A DNA stretch of 64,000 nucleotides from Phoronis australis (taxonomy: Eukaryota > Phoronida > Phoronidae): positions 142,024 to 206,023 of the forward strand of contig NMRA01000652.1 of the NCBI GenBank assembly GCA_002633005.1. The letters run 5' to 3'. Below the pieces are notes generated by a model. The model saw nothing but the letters and a program-made list of their open reading frames with translations. It did not search any database and had not been told where the DNA came from. Below are positions 1 to 15,500 of the stretch, in pieces. The translations under genes were made by a program, and so were the position numbers. Positions within the stretch are counted from its first letter, which is position 1. Each line of letters opens with the position of its first letter.

Positions 1-2538
1 AAGGTGTCTCATTTCAGACGGGACCCTCTCTCGGTGAAGCATGCAGTTCGGGGGAAATATCCATTTGTTCCTCCATACATATACATGTAAATCCGACACT
101 GCCAATTGTTCACGAGGCAATTTGAGATTCCAAATTCATCAAAAAATACAAAACATTCGTGCCCAGCACAGCAGTATCAAGACATTCGACCCAAACAACC
201 AGAAAGCGTGAACAAAATACAACAGGGTTGACCGCCATCTAAAGGGTGGAATTTTGAAGAACGTGAAGACCACTATTTGTGAATTACATAAAAGGGCTTC
301 AAATCGTTAGTTATAAAACAATGTTACTGTTTCCCATAGTATCACAAGAATAGAATCTCTTTTGAAGATGGTTATCACGCCCGCACCCAGGGGGCTCGAA
401 TTTTTAAGAATGTGGACATTTTACTAAAAAACCTGGGACTACAAAAAACGGGGTATTACGATCATAGCTTTGAATTGAGCATTCCCGCTCAGAACTCCAG
501 CCTTTTTGCTTTTTTAGTGGACTTTTGTCTCGTTTTTCTCGTACTACTTGTTTATATTGTAGAGGGCTACTTAAAGGTGTCTGTGGTTGAAATAGAGTCG
601 TCGCATCACGACGTTTCGAAAAGGAATAGGCAAACAAGCTATGGTGCATTTAAAATGTTTGAGGCAAGCAGTGCTACTGAATTATGAATTCTAGATTCCA
701 ATAACTTCATAACAAATTATTTGTTCTGGGAGTGCAGACATGTTAAAATTTTGTGGAATGAATTACTATTTTAGCTCAAGCAGATTTTTCACAAAAATAT
801 AAATATTTCTGCAAAAGAGTTTGCAATAGAAGTTCGTTTGTATATGATATAATTTTTTGTTTAACGAAAATGTTTATATATGTAGGGAGAAATTTAAGGG
901 AGATGTACCTTCTTTTGATAACTCACGGGTTTATATCATAGAATATTGTAAAGTTGGAGTGATACGTAACTGAGTGGAAAGATCTTGCATATTTTATTTA
1001 GAATCTCTACCTATCATACTTGGAATTTAGTGTTGTTATTTGTGACTAAGTGTGCACACTTGATATGTATATATGTTTTGTAAATATGTTTTTTCTGCAA
1101 AAATAAAAAAATCATTATAAATTGACGGCGTTGGCTTGAATTAATTTATCGCGTAGTATTGTTTTAATATAGTAAATGAAAAGTGGATCATTTGATTTCT
1201 CTGCAGTCAATTAAATTGCATTCGTGAATACTTAGAGCCATGGTTACCAGTTATAAACATCCTTGGTGCTACCAATGTACTTTTTCACATCAATAAATCT
1301 AAATAAACCAAAATAAGATATCCTTGCGGCGAATTAAGACGTATGGGTTTTGTGGTGGGCACTAGTTTATATATTCTGAAAGTTTGATTATAACCTGTCG
1401 CTTATTTTCAGTTATTCCGCGCACAACGAAGTTAGCCGCGACACCAAGCGGCTGTTGTTCAGGATGTACCAAAACTATCGGTACTATAGTTTGAATGCGC
1501 TTGCATTGTAATTAGGAGAATGAATATTCATGAAGATAACTTGAAACCATGTCTGAATTCTTTTTGTAGCACCTCTGTGCAACTAAAACAAATTAATGAT
1601 CACCCCGTATAACTAGTGGTCTGTCCAGTTTCCGGGATGAAAACATGGCTACTTAGTGGAATGAAATGTGCAAAGTGGAAACAAATATCACTTTTATCAG
1701 GACTGCTGCTTCATAACAGCTGAAAATATTTGAGTTGTCTAATTTCCCTCAAAATGTCCACTAAATTAAGTTCACTGCTATGCCTCCTGTCATGATACTG
1801 AACAGGGTAAATTTATTTTTACGCATTAGGAACGCGGCCTGACCTAAAACATAAACATCGCCCAATTTACGAACGTGATCCAATTAATTACTTGATGCTG
1901 ATCAAATATAGAAGTACTATACCCCTTCATTGGTGAAATGCTGAATGAAGCAAACGCCCCCCCCCCACCCGAATCTTAGTCAGCCCTTTCACCCAGTATC
2001 TACAACAGCATGAGATATCCCATGTGAATGGAGTGGTGAATATACAACCTTCCACCTTATAAACAGCTTTAACTGTTAGTATTAGAATTAAAGATAAGCC
2101 ATTGATATTTTACTAGACTTAACGGATTGAGTAAGCTACGTTGCGTCCTCATCTCGAGGACTTCGCAGGCCACTGAGGTGTCACGTGACTCATCATGAGA
2201 TCGATAGCACAGTTTGCGCGGTATATACGGTGTTTTGTCTAATAAGTCGTACACGAAGCTCTCAAGGGAAAAATATTTCGTACATTAGTGTACGAACTGA
2301 TAGAAAAAACATCGTACTTTAAGCGCCATATCCCAAGTTCTTAGTAACAGAAATCTCAGGCCCCTTGTCCGTTTAAATTGACTGTGTGCGAATTAAGTGA
2401 GGAAAGGAATACGCATTGAGGGATAAAATATCATTTTCTATGTTATTTCGGGAGTATGAAATAAAGTGAGTGCACAGATAAGAGTAGAACTGCCCTAGTC
2501 ACAATACAAAAGAAACAATTAATCCAATATGACAGCAG
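1..2538. other. Intergenic, no gene recognised
   Basis: Open frames here are under 92 codons, with no recognisable family and no convincing splice context. A poly-C run lies at about 1957-1967. The distal end of the TOMM70 3' UTR could reach into this stretch (AATAAA on the minus strand at 1817-1812). Confidence 0.6.
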
Positions 2539-2622
2539 ACTTGTACTCAGTAACCCCAAAACATCCACTTGTACTCAGTAACCCCAAAACAGCCACTTGT
2601 ACTTAGTAACCCCGAAACAACC
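2539..2622. repeat. 28-bp tandem repeat, three copies
   Basis: Three adjacent copies of a 28-bp unit (acttgtactcagtaacccca plus eight bases), with two or three differences between copies. It lies downstream of TOMM70. Confidence 0.85.
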
Positions 2623-3381
2623 AGGCATTCTGGTCCTTCTTGTGCTCATCCATTGATTACATGAAATTGTTTGCTTTTGTGAATAAAATGATCAACTACA
2701 GGAAGAGGTCACAAATTTTGGGTAAAACTGTCAAAAATAGTCATTTTTTCATTTCTCAATTGACTTCTCACATTTTTATGGACGCCCACAATTTTTCAGG
2801 ATACCCTAAAGTGGTACGAGTGATTCAAAAAGTTTTCAAGGATTGATTAGGCGCTACGATATTTTATGAAAAAATGAGAACCTAAACTGTCACTTGTCTG
2901 TCCTATTGCATCCAAAATTGATGAGATTTCGCTCCACACCTACTACTGCTATTGTGCAGAAGGATTAAGAAATGACACAACAGTTAATCTATTGACAGTT
3001 ATATTATCTTTATAATGTATGCTTCAACAACAGAGTCATATACTAAAACACCACATCACACATATTACAGTCACAGGAGTCGCGCATTGTCAAGCCTCAA
3101 TTTTGCCACGTTACGCAGTTAAAACATTACTAAGAGGCACCAGGATGTGTCTAGTCACTTGGTACAAATTTGAATGAATCCCCAGAACTCCAGTTCTGAA
3201 CAAACACATTTTCTATTCATCACATCCACTTTGTCTTAAGCCAATTCTAGAATTACAGTTACTGCAAACAAGCCAGACTCATTTCCTTTAAAAGAACACA
3301 TCATGGTGTAAATCAATATGTCTATAAAATGCGGGAACATGTCCGTGCTGCTGTAAAGTAAACCACTGCTATCTCCGTCTT

Positions 3382-3547
3382 CTATGCAGTTGAAATTCCG
3401 GGTGCCAAGGTCACGCCAAATTTCTCAGCGACCTTGACCTGAGCTGATGCAGCGTCGTGAAGTGAGAACAAATGCGCTAATTCAATCTCTGTCTTGGCCA
3501 GTTTTATAGCCTTGTTGAAATGTTGTAAAGCCTTCTCAATATCTCCC
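3382..3547 (-). CDS. TOMM70: TOMM70 exon 12: C-terminus
   Basis: Encodes MGDIEKALQHFNKAIKLAKT, then EIELAHLFSLHDAASAQVKV and AEKFGVTLAPGISTA, then TAG. This matches the conserved C-terminal helix of TOM70 (AhhLYSLhDAA-AQ--VAEK-G). The polyadenylation site is not certain: a variant TATAAA lies at 3014-3009 on the minus strand and a canonical AATAAA only at 1817-1812. Confidence 0.94.
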
Positions 3548-6500
3548 CTGGAAAAGAAATCAAAGAGTAAGTGAACATATCTTGAATCGCGACTCCCATT
3601 GACAGCATGAAGTTAACGTTCCTATATATCTGTTTACAGTAAACCAACTCAGGGCAATTTTCATTGTTCATAGTTTATGATAAAAAATCACATGAATTCA
3701 TATCAATCATTTCTGTGAATTAATACACCGGTACATGATATAAATGACTGATAAGAGTTATCATCAATGGTTGACATGATTTTTTATGCAAGGTTTATCA
3801 TCAGTTGTAATTCATGATTTCATATCACTGAGCAATGGTAAATGATCAAGAGATTTTTCATTAATGATGAAATGAATGATGATCATTTATCATCAGCCTG
3901 ATGTGAATTAATATCAAAATGGCGGTGTAGATTTAAGCTTGCCATGAACACATGTGAATTCAGCTGCTACAGTGCGTTTCGAGTATCACCCCAAGAACAC
4001 CAATGCTATTAGTTGCAAAATGTGAACATTAAGACTTCTTGGCTAACATTATTTTGTCTATCTCACAGCGAGAATCCTTATACGGTGTTCTATACGAATA
4101 CAATACAATTACGTTTAGCCATTCACTTTTTATTCTGTTCTTGCAGTGATGCAGTGTCATATTATTTGATGAGCCTACAATGCTGAAGTATTGCTGCAAT
4201 TATATGGGTAGCCCAATACGTCCAAAATAGCAAAACAAAGTTCAAGGAAGGCTTGACATGCAAACTGAAGCATATCACATCTATACCATTACTACAAAAC
4301 AGGCTTGACACCCAAACAGTGTCAGAAGATTCGAAGAACATTAAGAATCCGCCTGTGTACATGTGCATCAGCCGGCCCCCGGGGGTGATGCCCTATTTAT
4401 GTCGCCCGTTCAACAAAAATTTTGAACTGTACTACCATCAATAATAACTAAGATTATGACAGTCAAACTTACAACTGCGCATACATCATGCATGGAGACG
4501 ATGACGTTAAAACGTTACATTTTGATAAATCAATTTTCCTCTGGCAATAGAGCAACCAGTACACAGTTCATGCACTGGAAAGACATGATGTACACTTAAC
4601 ATAATGTACACTTAACATAATGTACACTTAACATAATGTATACTTAACATAATGTACACTTAACATAATGTACATTTAACATGATGTACATTTAACATGA
4701 TGTACACTTTATAACATAATGTAAACTTAACATAATGTACATTTAACATGATGTACATTTAACATAATGTACACTTGACATAATATACATTTAAACTTAC
4801 ATCTGCACTTCCAGAGTTCCAAGCATTTCATAGGCAAACTCACACTTGTCGTCCACCTCAATGGCTTTATCAATCATGGACTTGGCAGACTGGAAGTCCT
4901 GCTTCCATTGTAACAGCAGGGTGCTGGAGTGAGAAAAGACAAATAAATTGTAACAGCAGGGTACTGTAGTCATCAAGTAGACAATCTTTGGGGAATACTG
5001 ACTGTTGATCAAATTAAACATGTCCCATCACCTGTTTGCGCATCATGACAACGTAGATTGTCCATTTCACTTAGTACGCTAAAATAAGAAACGTCTGGTA
5101 AGGATAATAACATGATTATGGCAAGTCTATTCAAATTAATTTGTTTAACTTTGAATAAGGTTGGCACAAATAGCTTGAAAAACGACGGCCAAGTTTGTAA
5201 AAGGAAATGTATCGTTAGCTTTATTAATGAAGTCGCTGAGAAGTATTTAGGCTTATTGAATTTACAGTACACCTACCATAAGAGTAGGGAACTGTAGTGA
5301 CAGAGTGCGACTCACAGCTGACTACCAGTGCAACTAGGATAATATCAGCATATCTCACCCTTTGTGTACCCAGACATTGGCATTATCGGGCTCCACTTCA
5401 AGCGCTTTGTCAAAGTAGCGGTCAGCCGCTTCAAAGTCGTACTGGTCGCCCTGAGCCTGAAATGGCACACGACATCATGAGATATATAAATGCATGGAAC
5501 GGGACAAGATCATGCGTTAACAAGGCGTAAGATTTTTATTTTACCGCTTTGGTGAATGCAAAGCATCAAGGATTACACAGCAAATGGTATCAATATTCTA
5601 GGAAACAATCATGAAAAATATAAAATAAAACTAATGTGGTGAACACCTGGAAATCCACTTGTGCTAGTACATCCCAGCCAAACACCTCTCTTGTCAAAGC
5701 CCATCAAAAAATAGGTCAAGCCATTTTCAACACAAACAACCAAACTATCAGTACAAATTCCCCATCTCACAACACTGAACTCTATGATCCACAGCTGCGC
5801 CTTTAAGTTCCCGCTACAGACCACAGCTCAAGCCACAGAATCTGAAACCCGGAACTGGAATTGGTCACCATGTAAGGAGCGTTTTTGACATGGGTGTGGA
5901 GCTTCGGAACACATGCCTTGAGATTTGTACCTAGGATTAGGTATCTACGGGTCCAGGACTAGGGTTTCGAGAATCGTAAGTGGAATTAACAAATAATGCA
6001 GTCCTTATTCGAGCCACAGAGACAGAGGTAAAGAAGACATACCCAGAATGCACTTCACTTGGTGCATTCTGGGTATTTCAAATAAGGCCTGCATTATGAG
6101 TGAAGTGCATTCTGGGTATTTCAAATAAGGCCTGCATTATGTTTGTCTTAGGACACGCGTGTTCTCATTATCCATAGCACAGGCACGTTCAGACCCACAG
6201 CAGTGTAATCAATCTCCTATTATGTCTTGATGTAGAGCTAGCTGAAGAAAACCTGGTACAAGAGGGGTACTAATCGCTGCTAGGTTTTACAAAGTAATAT
6301 AGAACTGAAAACACACTGCGTCGACAATAGCATCTACAGCAAAGATAATATTGCCAAAGGAGATCATTAACTGTCACCACGCTGGATAATTACGCGTTTT
6401 ACCAACACACATGAACTGTCTTATTAGTAAGTGAAGCAAAAACATTCACCACACTAATGACTCTGTGACAGTTACTGTGTCTACTGGGGAGGTGCAGCAG

Positions 6501-9500
6501 AATTCCAACGTCGTCCAACTTCGAAACATCGTATATCAGAAATGGATGATCGTATTCTAACGAAACTTTCAGATACCATGCTTTGTGCACTTGTCTCCAA
6601 AATGCCCTTGCAAATTATTTTTTAAATGTTCCAATTTTGTATGAGTGTTATCATAAAAATTAAAATTTTGCATGAAATGATAACGAAATGACAATTTAGA
6701 AAACTATAACAGCATATTTGAGATTTCATCTTGATCATTTATATCAAATGAAATTTGGACTTTTGTTTTCCAATGATTGTATCTTTCCATTTGCAAAACT
6801 GTACTGAAAAGACATGGTCATGTGGCCCAATTAATGTGAGATGGGTATAAAGATAAAAATAATCAAATTCTACAGGTTTTTTTTTCTTTCAGAAAATATG
6901 TATGTTTACTGTCAGAGTAAAAAAACATAATTTTGTCTATGAAAGGCTGAATACGCAGGCTTGTTGACAGTGTCCTTCATAATGTTAAAGGGTGCAGTAC
7001 ACCAACAACCTTTTGATTTTGGCCAACTGGTCTCAACGTTTTCCTCATTGAGATTCCATATAAATTAGCATGACTGAGTATATGTAAATTTAAAGAAACT
7101 TCAGTGCAGCTTAATTAAACCATATTCCTCGACACCGAGGGAGGTTTATAACAATTTTAAGAGGATGATAACTATTTTGAATATAGTTTTTGGCCAGTTT
7201 GACATTCTCTGAAAAATATCTTGAACCTTTTAGCCAATTATATAAAAACAAACTTAATCAAGTGTGGCGTTATAAACAAGTAGCAAACTGCAAACACTGT
7301 GCGTCTGATTGGCAGAATCCCTGGCATCATTGATTAATTGAAATGACAAGTTGTAGTGTACCGCGCCAGGGACTGAAAATCGAACTTGATAGCTGTGTAA
7401 TGTTATTTCACGGCAAAGTGAGAGAACACAGCTAACTCACACCGGCTGCTATATTCATAACTTGACCATTGTGCCAAGGCTTCACTTTGTTATTTTAACT
7501 CGATTTAACAGAAATTGTCTAAAAAGCTTCAAAATCCTTTTTATAGTCATTAAAACATCTGAAATTCAATGAAAAGCCTTCAAAAAATAACACTTACCTT
7601 TAAGTAATGCTTACACAAGGATGCCAAATGATAGTAAACTTTGAAAATACATGTACATCCTTTTGATTGATTTCTAAAATAAAAACAGCAGCACATCCAT
7701 ACACCAACACAGAGGAACCTCCTAAGCTTCCTACCTGGCCGTAAAGTACGAAGCCCTCACCACAGCGGGGAAACCTCGCGATTGTCTCTTGGAATGACTT
7801 CATGGCTTCCTTCAACTGCGACGGACTCCTAGTCATCATGGCTGCTCGGTACTCTGCAAGCAGGATCAGCGAGCTGTGTTATAGAATTCCACTCAGACGC
7901 ACAATACTACGCCATACAATGGAACTGCTTGAAAATCACGTTGGAAATGCAAAACGAACAGACTGGAATTTTTACAGATCCTCAGAAAGGATTTGAAACC
8001 TCTCGAATCAATTCAAGCATAGGAGATACCGTCGGAGGCCCTTAAGTCGTGAGGGCCCCAAAGTCGTGAACGATCCTATTTCTGCTTCTGCGCGGTCCCG
8101 CGACATCTAACATCCAAGTTTCCAGCATTTGTCTGCTTACGAACGTCAAACGAATACCCGTACGTGTTGATAATCACAATATGATAATAAACAGTGAGTG
8201 AGTGGCTTCTTTTTTCAAATGTATCTTACAAACAGCATATTTCACAAATCCACTTTTTTGTGCATTTTCAGAATATATTTTTGAAATTATACATCCTTCA
8301 GATTTGCCAGGAAAACTGACATTACAGCTGGATATATTGGCCAGCACGAGTGACAGCTACAATAATGTGGTTGTTCCTAGCTTGGACACTAGTTGAAGTT
8401 ACTGCTACAAGAGTCAAGGAAGTTTGTGACTTCAAGGTCGTTTCTTCTACTCACCTGTGTAGCACTTTTGCACGTGTGCCACGGCGAAGTTCTCGTTTAG
8501 TGTGGCACTCTTCTCAAAATCTTTCAACGCATCGTCCACACGCTCAAGCAGTAGATTGATCTGGAAAAGGGGCAGCATCACAACTCATCACTTGACCACT
8601 GATCCTTCTGTCCTCTGATTGGCTAAGCTGCCGTGCGATAACTTCCGTAATGAGCTTAAGTGGACCAGTTAGCCATGGAGTATTCTTTTCATACATGCCA
8701 CCCAGATGTCAGATTTCCCTATTTATAATCTGACCAATTACAGGCTGCAAAAACCACAAACCCGTAACTGCAAGCTGATGATGTCAGTGCACCAAAGCAA
8801 ACAACGAAAACAGAGAAAAGAAGCATTAGTGGCCGTATAACAAATAAATTTTGGCTGATCTTGGGCAAAACTTTTCATGTGGACCTCAGATGAGCAATGT
8901 TTTCGAATGGGTGTATTTAGGCTTTGTTATACGTCAAATGAACTGCAACTGAACAGCCAATAACAGCTTACCTGACCACGGTGATGATAGATGTCGGAAT
9001 TTTCTGGATCTACAAGTGCCGCTGCATCAAAATCTTCTAACGAGCCTGTCTGATCGCCCTCCTGGATTTTTAGGCTGCCCCGTTTAATGAGTGCATTAGA
9101 TTTTACCTGAAACAGTATTTTGGACACTGCTAACGACCCACAATCAACCATAGACCCTTAGTATTCAGCGCGAAGTTCCAACAAGTTAAACAGGCTAATG
9201 TAAAATTTGTACCAAGATGTAAAACAGCGGAAACTCACTTGTGACTTACAGGCACGAATATCTTAGCAAGACGATCGGAAATTAAAACAGTATAAAAGCT
9301 TAAGTTGTATAACCCAGCTGTGTAAGCCATCCCAACTTGTAGACATCAGAAATTGACCACTTTTGATTAAAAACATTTATCGGATAAATACATAGGATGG
9401 GCGGTGTTTGGAAACTGATACATGTTGAGAAATACAATGAGCGTTTTGCACAAACAGTTGTTATGACCAATATATCGGTATAAGAACATTCTATTTGGTT

Positions 9501-12500
9501 CACCACAAACAGAATAGATTACAGAAATGGTTATAATTTCTGAGCACAACTTTCGTATGATAATCATGATTTGTTAATGTTTTTTCATGCGCAATAAATT
9601 TAAATCAAGATTATTGGATGAGAAGGGACCACGTGAGTGCTTTATCGAAAATAAAAAATACTGAGAGAACACGTTGAAATAACCGCATACCCGCTTATCC
9701 AAATCTGGCAACTCTAATAATGTGTTGAAGTCTTCCATGGCCTTGTAGCCCAAACCTAAGAATATGTAGAATGTCCCCCGAAGTAAGTAAGCCTCGGCAA
9801 CAAATGGACTATTCTCCGTCTCAATTTCCTTCGTGCAGTAGTCCACAATGTCTCCATACTGTTGGCTGGTCACCATCTGCCTAGCCGTGATGTAAGGCCT
9901 GCAAATATACGTAACACAGCACTGCAAGGTGGTAATACTCGGTGCCCTGGGGAGCTAGATTGACGAGAAAGATATAGGAGAAAACTGAATACAAGTCCGA
10001 GCGCATACTCCGAAGATGACATTTTCATGATGAGAAAGTGATTTTGTTCCTATACAGCAAAACTAAAGTGACACAATCCTGCGTTATCAAAACAAGGATG
10101 TTCTTAAAATCTGTCCACAGTCACATTGAAGACATACCCTGCAGGTTTCTTGACTCCGCCGGACCGGTTGTCCTTCTCTGGACTTTCGTCCCTGTATTTT
10201 TCCGACTCGTCAACTTTTTCGGCGTCGTGGTTCTCCTTGTCACCATTTTCCACAACCTTTTCCTGATCCTTCTCAATGATGACTTCGGTGGACGATTCCT
10301 GCGTGTCTTCACGCTCGTCTATAGACCTGTTCATGATCGGATCATTGGCAAAGGAGCCGAAGTAGGAACGGACAAAATAGTTTGACGGCAGCATCGGAGA
10401 GCGGTTCTGAAACAGGACAAACGCAGACACTCATTTATGAAGATCGGAACACTTTTTATCAGAATGTTACACCAAAGTTGTAATGGGGGAATTTTCTGCT
10501 AAGTAAATTCTGAGAAAAAATAACTTGACTTGAAGGAGATTACTTCGAACAACAAAGTAACCAAGTCAGTAATTCCTGTCTTGTTTCCGATAAAAATAAC
10601 TCGACAAAACTGATTTTTTTTTCTATTTTGAAATGCACTGTTCCATCAGAAAACTAAAGCAGTTATGAACCCACCTTCTGTCACAACAAAATAAATTTTG
10701 ATCTAGACCACTCATTGTTATGAAAGTAGTGTCAAAATGATCCAAGTCAATGTGATTCCAGGGGTCCAAAAGAATTGAGAGTTCAAACATAAAAGACAAG
10801 GCTATGAAGGTTGGGTTTGTCACGGCGCATCATTTCATATGCCAAGCATAGCCTCAAGGAATACCCAACTGCCATTTTTTGCAAACCTATAAATCACTTT
10901 TTATTTGAGTAAGGAACAAGTTGAGAACAATTGTATGGCAGTAAATGGTTTAAATCAGAACTCTGCTTCTTGGATGGAATGCGGGCTAGTAGATACATTA
11001 AAGGTGTATTAGCATGCTCTAATGTATAGCAGGAACTAAACGACAATGCAGTTTTTAACATAATCTATGCTAAACAAAGAGCAGTCATATTGATTGACAA
11101 TTTGTAAATGTGAAATAAAAAATTCTGCAAATAAGTGACCTTTGCCCTAATGACCCATTTTGCGGGATCACATAGCCTGCATCATGCGCTGCTATTCCCC
11201 AGCACCACGTCACGATACTTATTGGACACAGTTAAGTGATTTGCGGCAGATTATTTTCGCCACAAAACTCATTCTTAAAAACATTTAGCAATTTTCAACC
11301 TACTTCATACTCTCATTGTCGCCATATGTTGCGTTTCAAACAAATTTGGCCAAGCAATCAGAGATAAGGAATTAGTGTGCATGTTTCACAACTTACATTA
11401 TCGCCCACTTTACAATTGGTCTCAACAGGCAGGTTTATAGGTACTTGCAAACTTTTATAGATTAAAAACTGTAGATTACGAAGACAAAAATGTCAATGTT
11501 TTAAATTTCTACTGAAAACCAACAGTGTTGAAGCAGTGTCTTCATTACATACTGTCAATCTCCTCTCACACCAATCTCTATCCCTAGCACCCCCCCCCCC
11601 CAGAGAGGCTGCCTTCAACACATACTGCCAAATCCCCTCTCACACCAGCCTCCATCCCCAATTCCCCTAGAGAAGCTGTCTTCAGTACATGCTGCCAAAT
11701 TCCCTCTCACACCAGCCTCCATCCCCAATTCCCCTAGAGAGACTGTCTTCAGTACATGCTGCCAAATTCCCTCTCACACCAGCCTCCAAACTTAGCCCCC
11801 TAGAGAGGCTGCCTTTAATAAGTACTTTCAATCTCCTCTCACACCAGCCTCCAACCCTAACCCTCTGGAGCAGCTGCTTACCTTGTACTCGACCTGTGAC
11901 CGCTTCTTTCCCAAAGCCTTGAGCACACGATCAGCCATCACCAGACTTCCTTGGTTTTGGAACCCTTCCAGTATACATACTGCTGTTACGTCTGCAACGA
12001 ATGAGTAGAAAATTCGCTGACAATAACGAAGCAAGCAGGAACTGAGAATGCATTAGCAAGTAGCGTATAGACAATATAACTTGGAATTTCTCCATCATAA
12101 CAGCTGGGTAGAAGCCCAATTCATCTACTGAGCAGTCTTCTCTCATGACGGAGAATGAAGGGGCATCAACAACAAAGGTGGCTAAGCTATCAAGCCATTA
12201 AAATTTTGCTGCCCTCATAATTATTACATGTAATCTTTGCTGTTAACAGAACAAGCCGTCATGTTGGAGAAATGGTATTTTGTTCGATTACTTTTGTCTA
12301 GTCCTGTAGTTTCACAATGAAACAAAGCGATAACTGATGGTAACTCATCAATGTTCACCATCTCCGTCTTACTTCACATTTTCTCTCTGTAACCCTACCC
12401 CCCCTGCCCCTGTCCCCTGTCCTCTCCCCAGACTCCTAAAGTACACACCAAAAGTATGTGGACGAACCCTACTTCTCCATCATTACGACTAATATCAGTG

Positions 12501-15500
12501 CTGCCACTCACCGAAATTGAGAAAAGTATTCACACCATAAACTTATGATGTCTATGATCCACACATTCTCGTCAAAAAGTATAATTTTGCCGTAAAAAAG
12601 TACAAAAAGGGATAATTTATCGAACTTACCATTCAACTATTTTAAGAATTCAGCACAAATTACATACTAATGCAGTGTTTTAATACATTTTGGTTGCCAT
12701 GACTCAGACAGTTAATACTGTGACAGGCACTGGCACTCGTCAAAGACTGACTACGCCCATAGATATTTCTGAAAACCCACTACAGGACTGTGTTGATCAG
12801 CTGTGCTAATGAATGGAGCACCCAAACAAGTACGCAAAAAGTGTAAAATATGATCTCCACAAAAAAGGTTTAAGGATGTATTTGCGTGCTCCTAACTATA
12901 CCAATGTGTAGCAGGAACTAAACGACATGCTATTTGAACATCATCTACGCTAAACAAAGTGCAGTTGCATTCACTGATAAATGTGGCAATTTTGAACCTA
13001 CTTCATATTCACATCGTTGCTATATCTTGTGTTTCTAACTAATTTGAGCAAGCAATCACAGAAATAAGGATGAATTAGCATACAAGTTCCACTCATATTC
13101 TTTCAAAAAAGTACAAAGAGGCAGCACTGTATAGCCTTTACAGATAAAATAATAATAATAATAATATAACAATGACCGACAATGAACTGTCGTTAAAACA
13201 CATTTCTAACGACGGAAAAGCATTTCCACCACTCTAACTTTCCGGTAATTTCCATTTCACTGACATACATGATGGAAAGTCAACGAATTCCTCTCGTGAC
13301 CAGCCATCACGACAGGAAATCTGGATAGTATTGTCTGAATACTTTTGGCATGTACTGTGATTCTCGACAGGCTAATTATTGTATACAAATCAACATTCCC
13401 ACCTTCCAAACTCTCCGCCAAGTTTCCTTGATGTTCTAAAGCCCGAGCTCTTCTGTGTATTGCCTTGATATATTTCTTATTGTAATCTAATGCTTTGCTA
13501 CAGTCTTGTATGACTTCTGCGTAATTTTTCTGAAATAACGATGGTGAAATTAGCGGAAAGGACATTAGTGCTCATTTAAAAATTCTTGAATAAAAAGTTA
13601 AAGCAACACACTTAACGTGATTATAAACCTGCTTTCCATCACTTTTATGATACACAATTGGTTTCAAATTGTTCCTCATTTAGATACTAGGTGACGTCAA
13701 GACTTTGAAATAATTTGAGACTAAGCTCTACAAGGGATTCAATCACTTCCCATCCGAGTTACTTGGAGTAACGAATAATTTGAGACCAGTTTTATAGTGG
13801 TAACTAGTCTAAGTCAAAATTTTGTATACTCGGACGAAATGCGGGTTCATAGATGCCTTAAGCAATTTTCAAGCAATTTTCAATTCGGACAACGTAAGCA
13901 ATACTATTCAACAAGTAACAATAAGAATAGAAATTGAATTGACATTGAAAAATGACTTCAACTTAAAAATCGTGATAGCAAATTAGCCCAGTTGGTTGCA
14001 CTGATCCTCACAAGTGTTCAATTCCGTGTAGTGTTGTAGCCCAAATTTAGAATCGCACGGTTGTCACACAACACTGCTTGACTAGTAACTCTGCAAATAA
14101 CGTCAAATGAAATAATCAAGTAAATCTCCATTACCAATTGTTCATAGGCTGCGGCGCGATTTTGGTAGAAAGTAGCAATTTCCACAGCATGCTCCTCCGG
14201 GCAGACGCTTATGGCTTCGCTGTAACAGCTTATCGCCTTGTCGTACAAGCCGCCTTTGAAGAACTTGTTTCCCTTATTTTTGATGTTCTGTGCAGCTTGT
14301 AGTTCTGTCTAAAAATACATAATGCCAAAAAAGCAACTATCAACAAAAAAGAAAAAAACAGTAACATTCAACATATCCGACTCTTTTCTACTCGTAGTCT
14401 GCAGTAACAAATTGTTCATCAGTGAGTCTCACTTGGCAAACAGAAGTGTGTCCATGACCAGCACCTCACAACTACACGCGTCTGAAAGTACACCTCTGCT
14501 GACAATATTAAAGAGATTGTGTTTATATTTTCATTTATATACAGTTCTGCTTCAAATCCACACTTTTCCATGTTAGAGGATCTCCGTAATTGTCTGCTTC
14601 CAACTTCCAAATCCTGTTTTCTAATGAAGGAAGATATGGCATATGTTCATTTGTGTGTGCAAGCCAGGCATGTCGTAGAGGTGGTGTTCATACGAGACTC
14701 CAATTGTCTCAAAAACGGGTACATACTGGGACAACATGACTCATGCACTCAAAATACAGGTTTGCTACACAAAAAGGACGTGTGTTTGTGTGTCAGTAAG
14801 TTGTGTTTAAAAGTCTGAGACCTGGGTTGCTCATGTATGGCGACCAGAAAATCATTCACTAGGCCAAAGTTTTACATGCATAAAAAGGCAAATTACTTGA
14901 ATTGAGAAGTGTGTACCAAAAAATCGACACCCCTAGCCCACAATCCGTAACCTCCAAATCCATACTTCGGGATGTTATTGTTATTTGATCCCATAGTTTA
15001 AACGAAAACAAAAATTATTTTCGATAAAATATAATGAGCATTTCCTCTTCATATTCACAATTTTTGAAGATGTAAACTACGCAATCATCTGGCTCTATAC
15101 TTTACGAACCGCATTCAAAAAGTAAGATTTATCATATGTGTGATTCAATAAGAGGACCGCACAACAGAAGTGAGATCAGAAAATGCTTACGCACTATTAT
15201 TAGTATCTGTCTCACCAACATAGCAACCATTATCTTCAAACTGTTTGGAGTCAGAACTGATGGCATTGGCCAGTATCTGTCTAGTAACAACATAGTCCAA
15301 GCTACGATGCCACACCCAACCATCCCTATGGTAACTGTATATCGGAAGCTTTACATTAATATGCTAAAACTATCAAAACCACCTTTAATTGCTATATAAA
15401 TAACTTTCAAGTATAGGGGAATATCTCTTAAGTCCTTCCCACTCGAAAAGATACTCCAGCAATAGGTTCCTTCAGTCACTAACAAAATTGGCAAGTGATA

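Noticed and set aside
4582-4792. Regular short repeats resembling a CRISPR array
   Set aside because: Units are contiguous with no unique spacers, and the locus is an intron of an animal gene.
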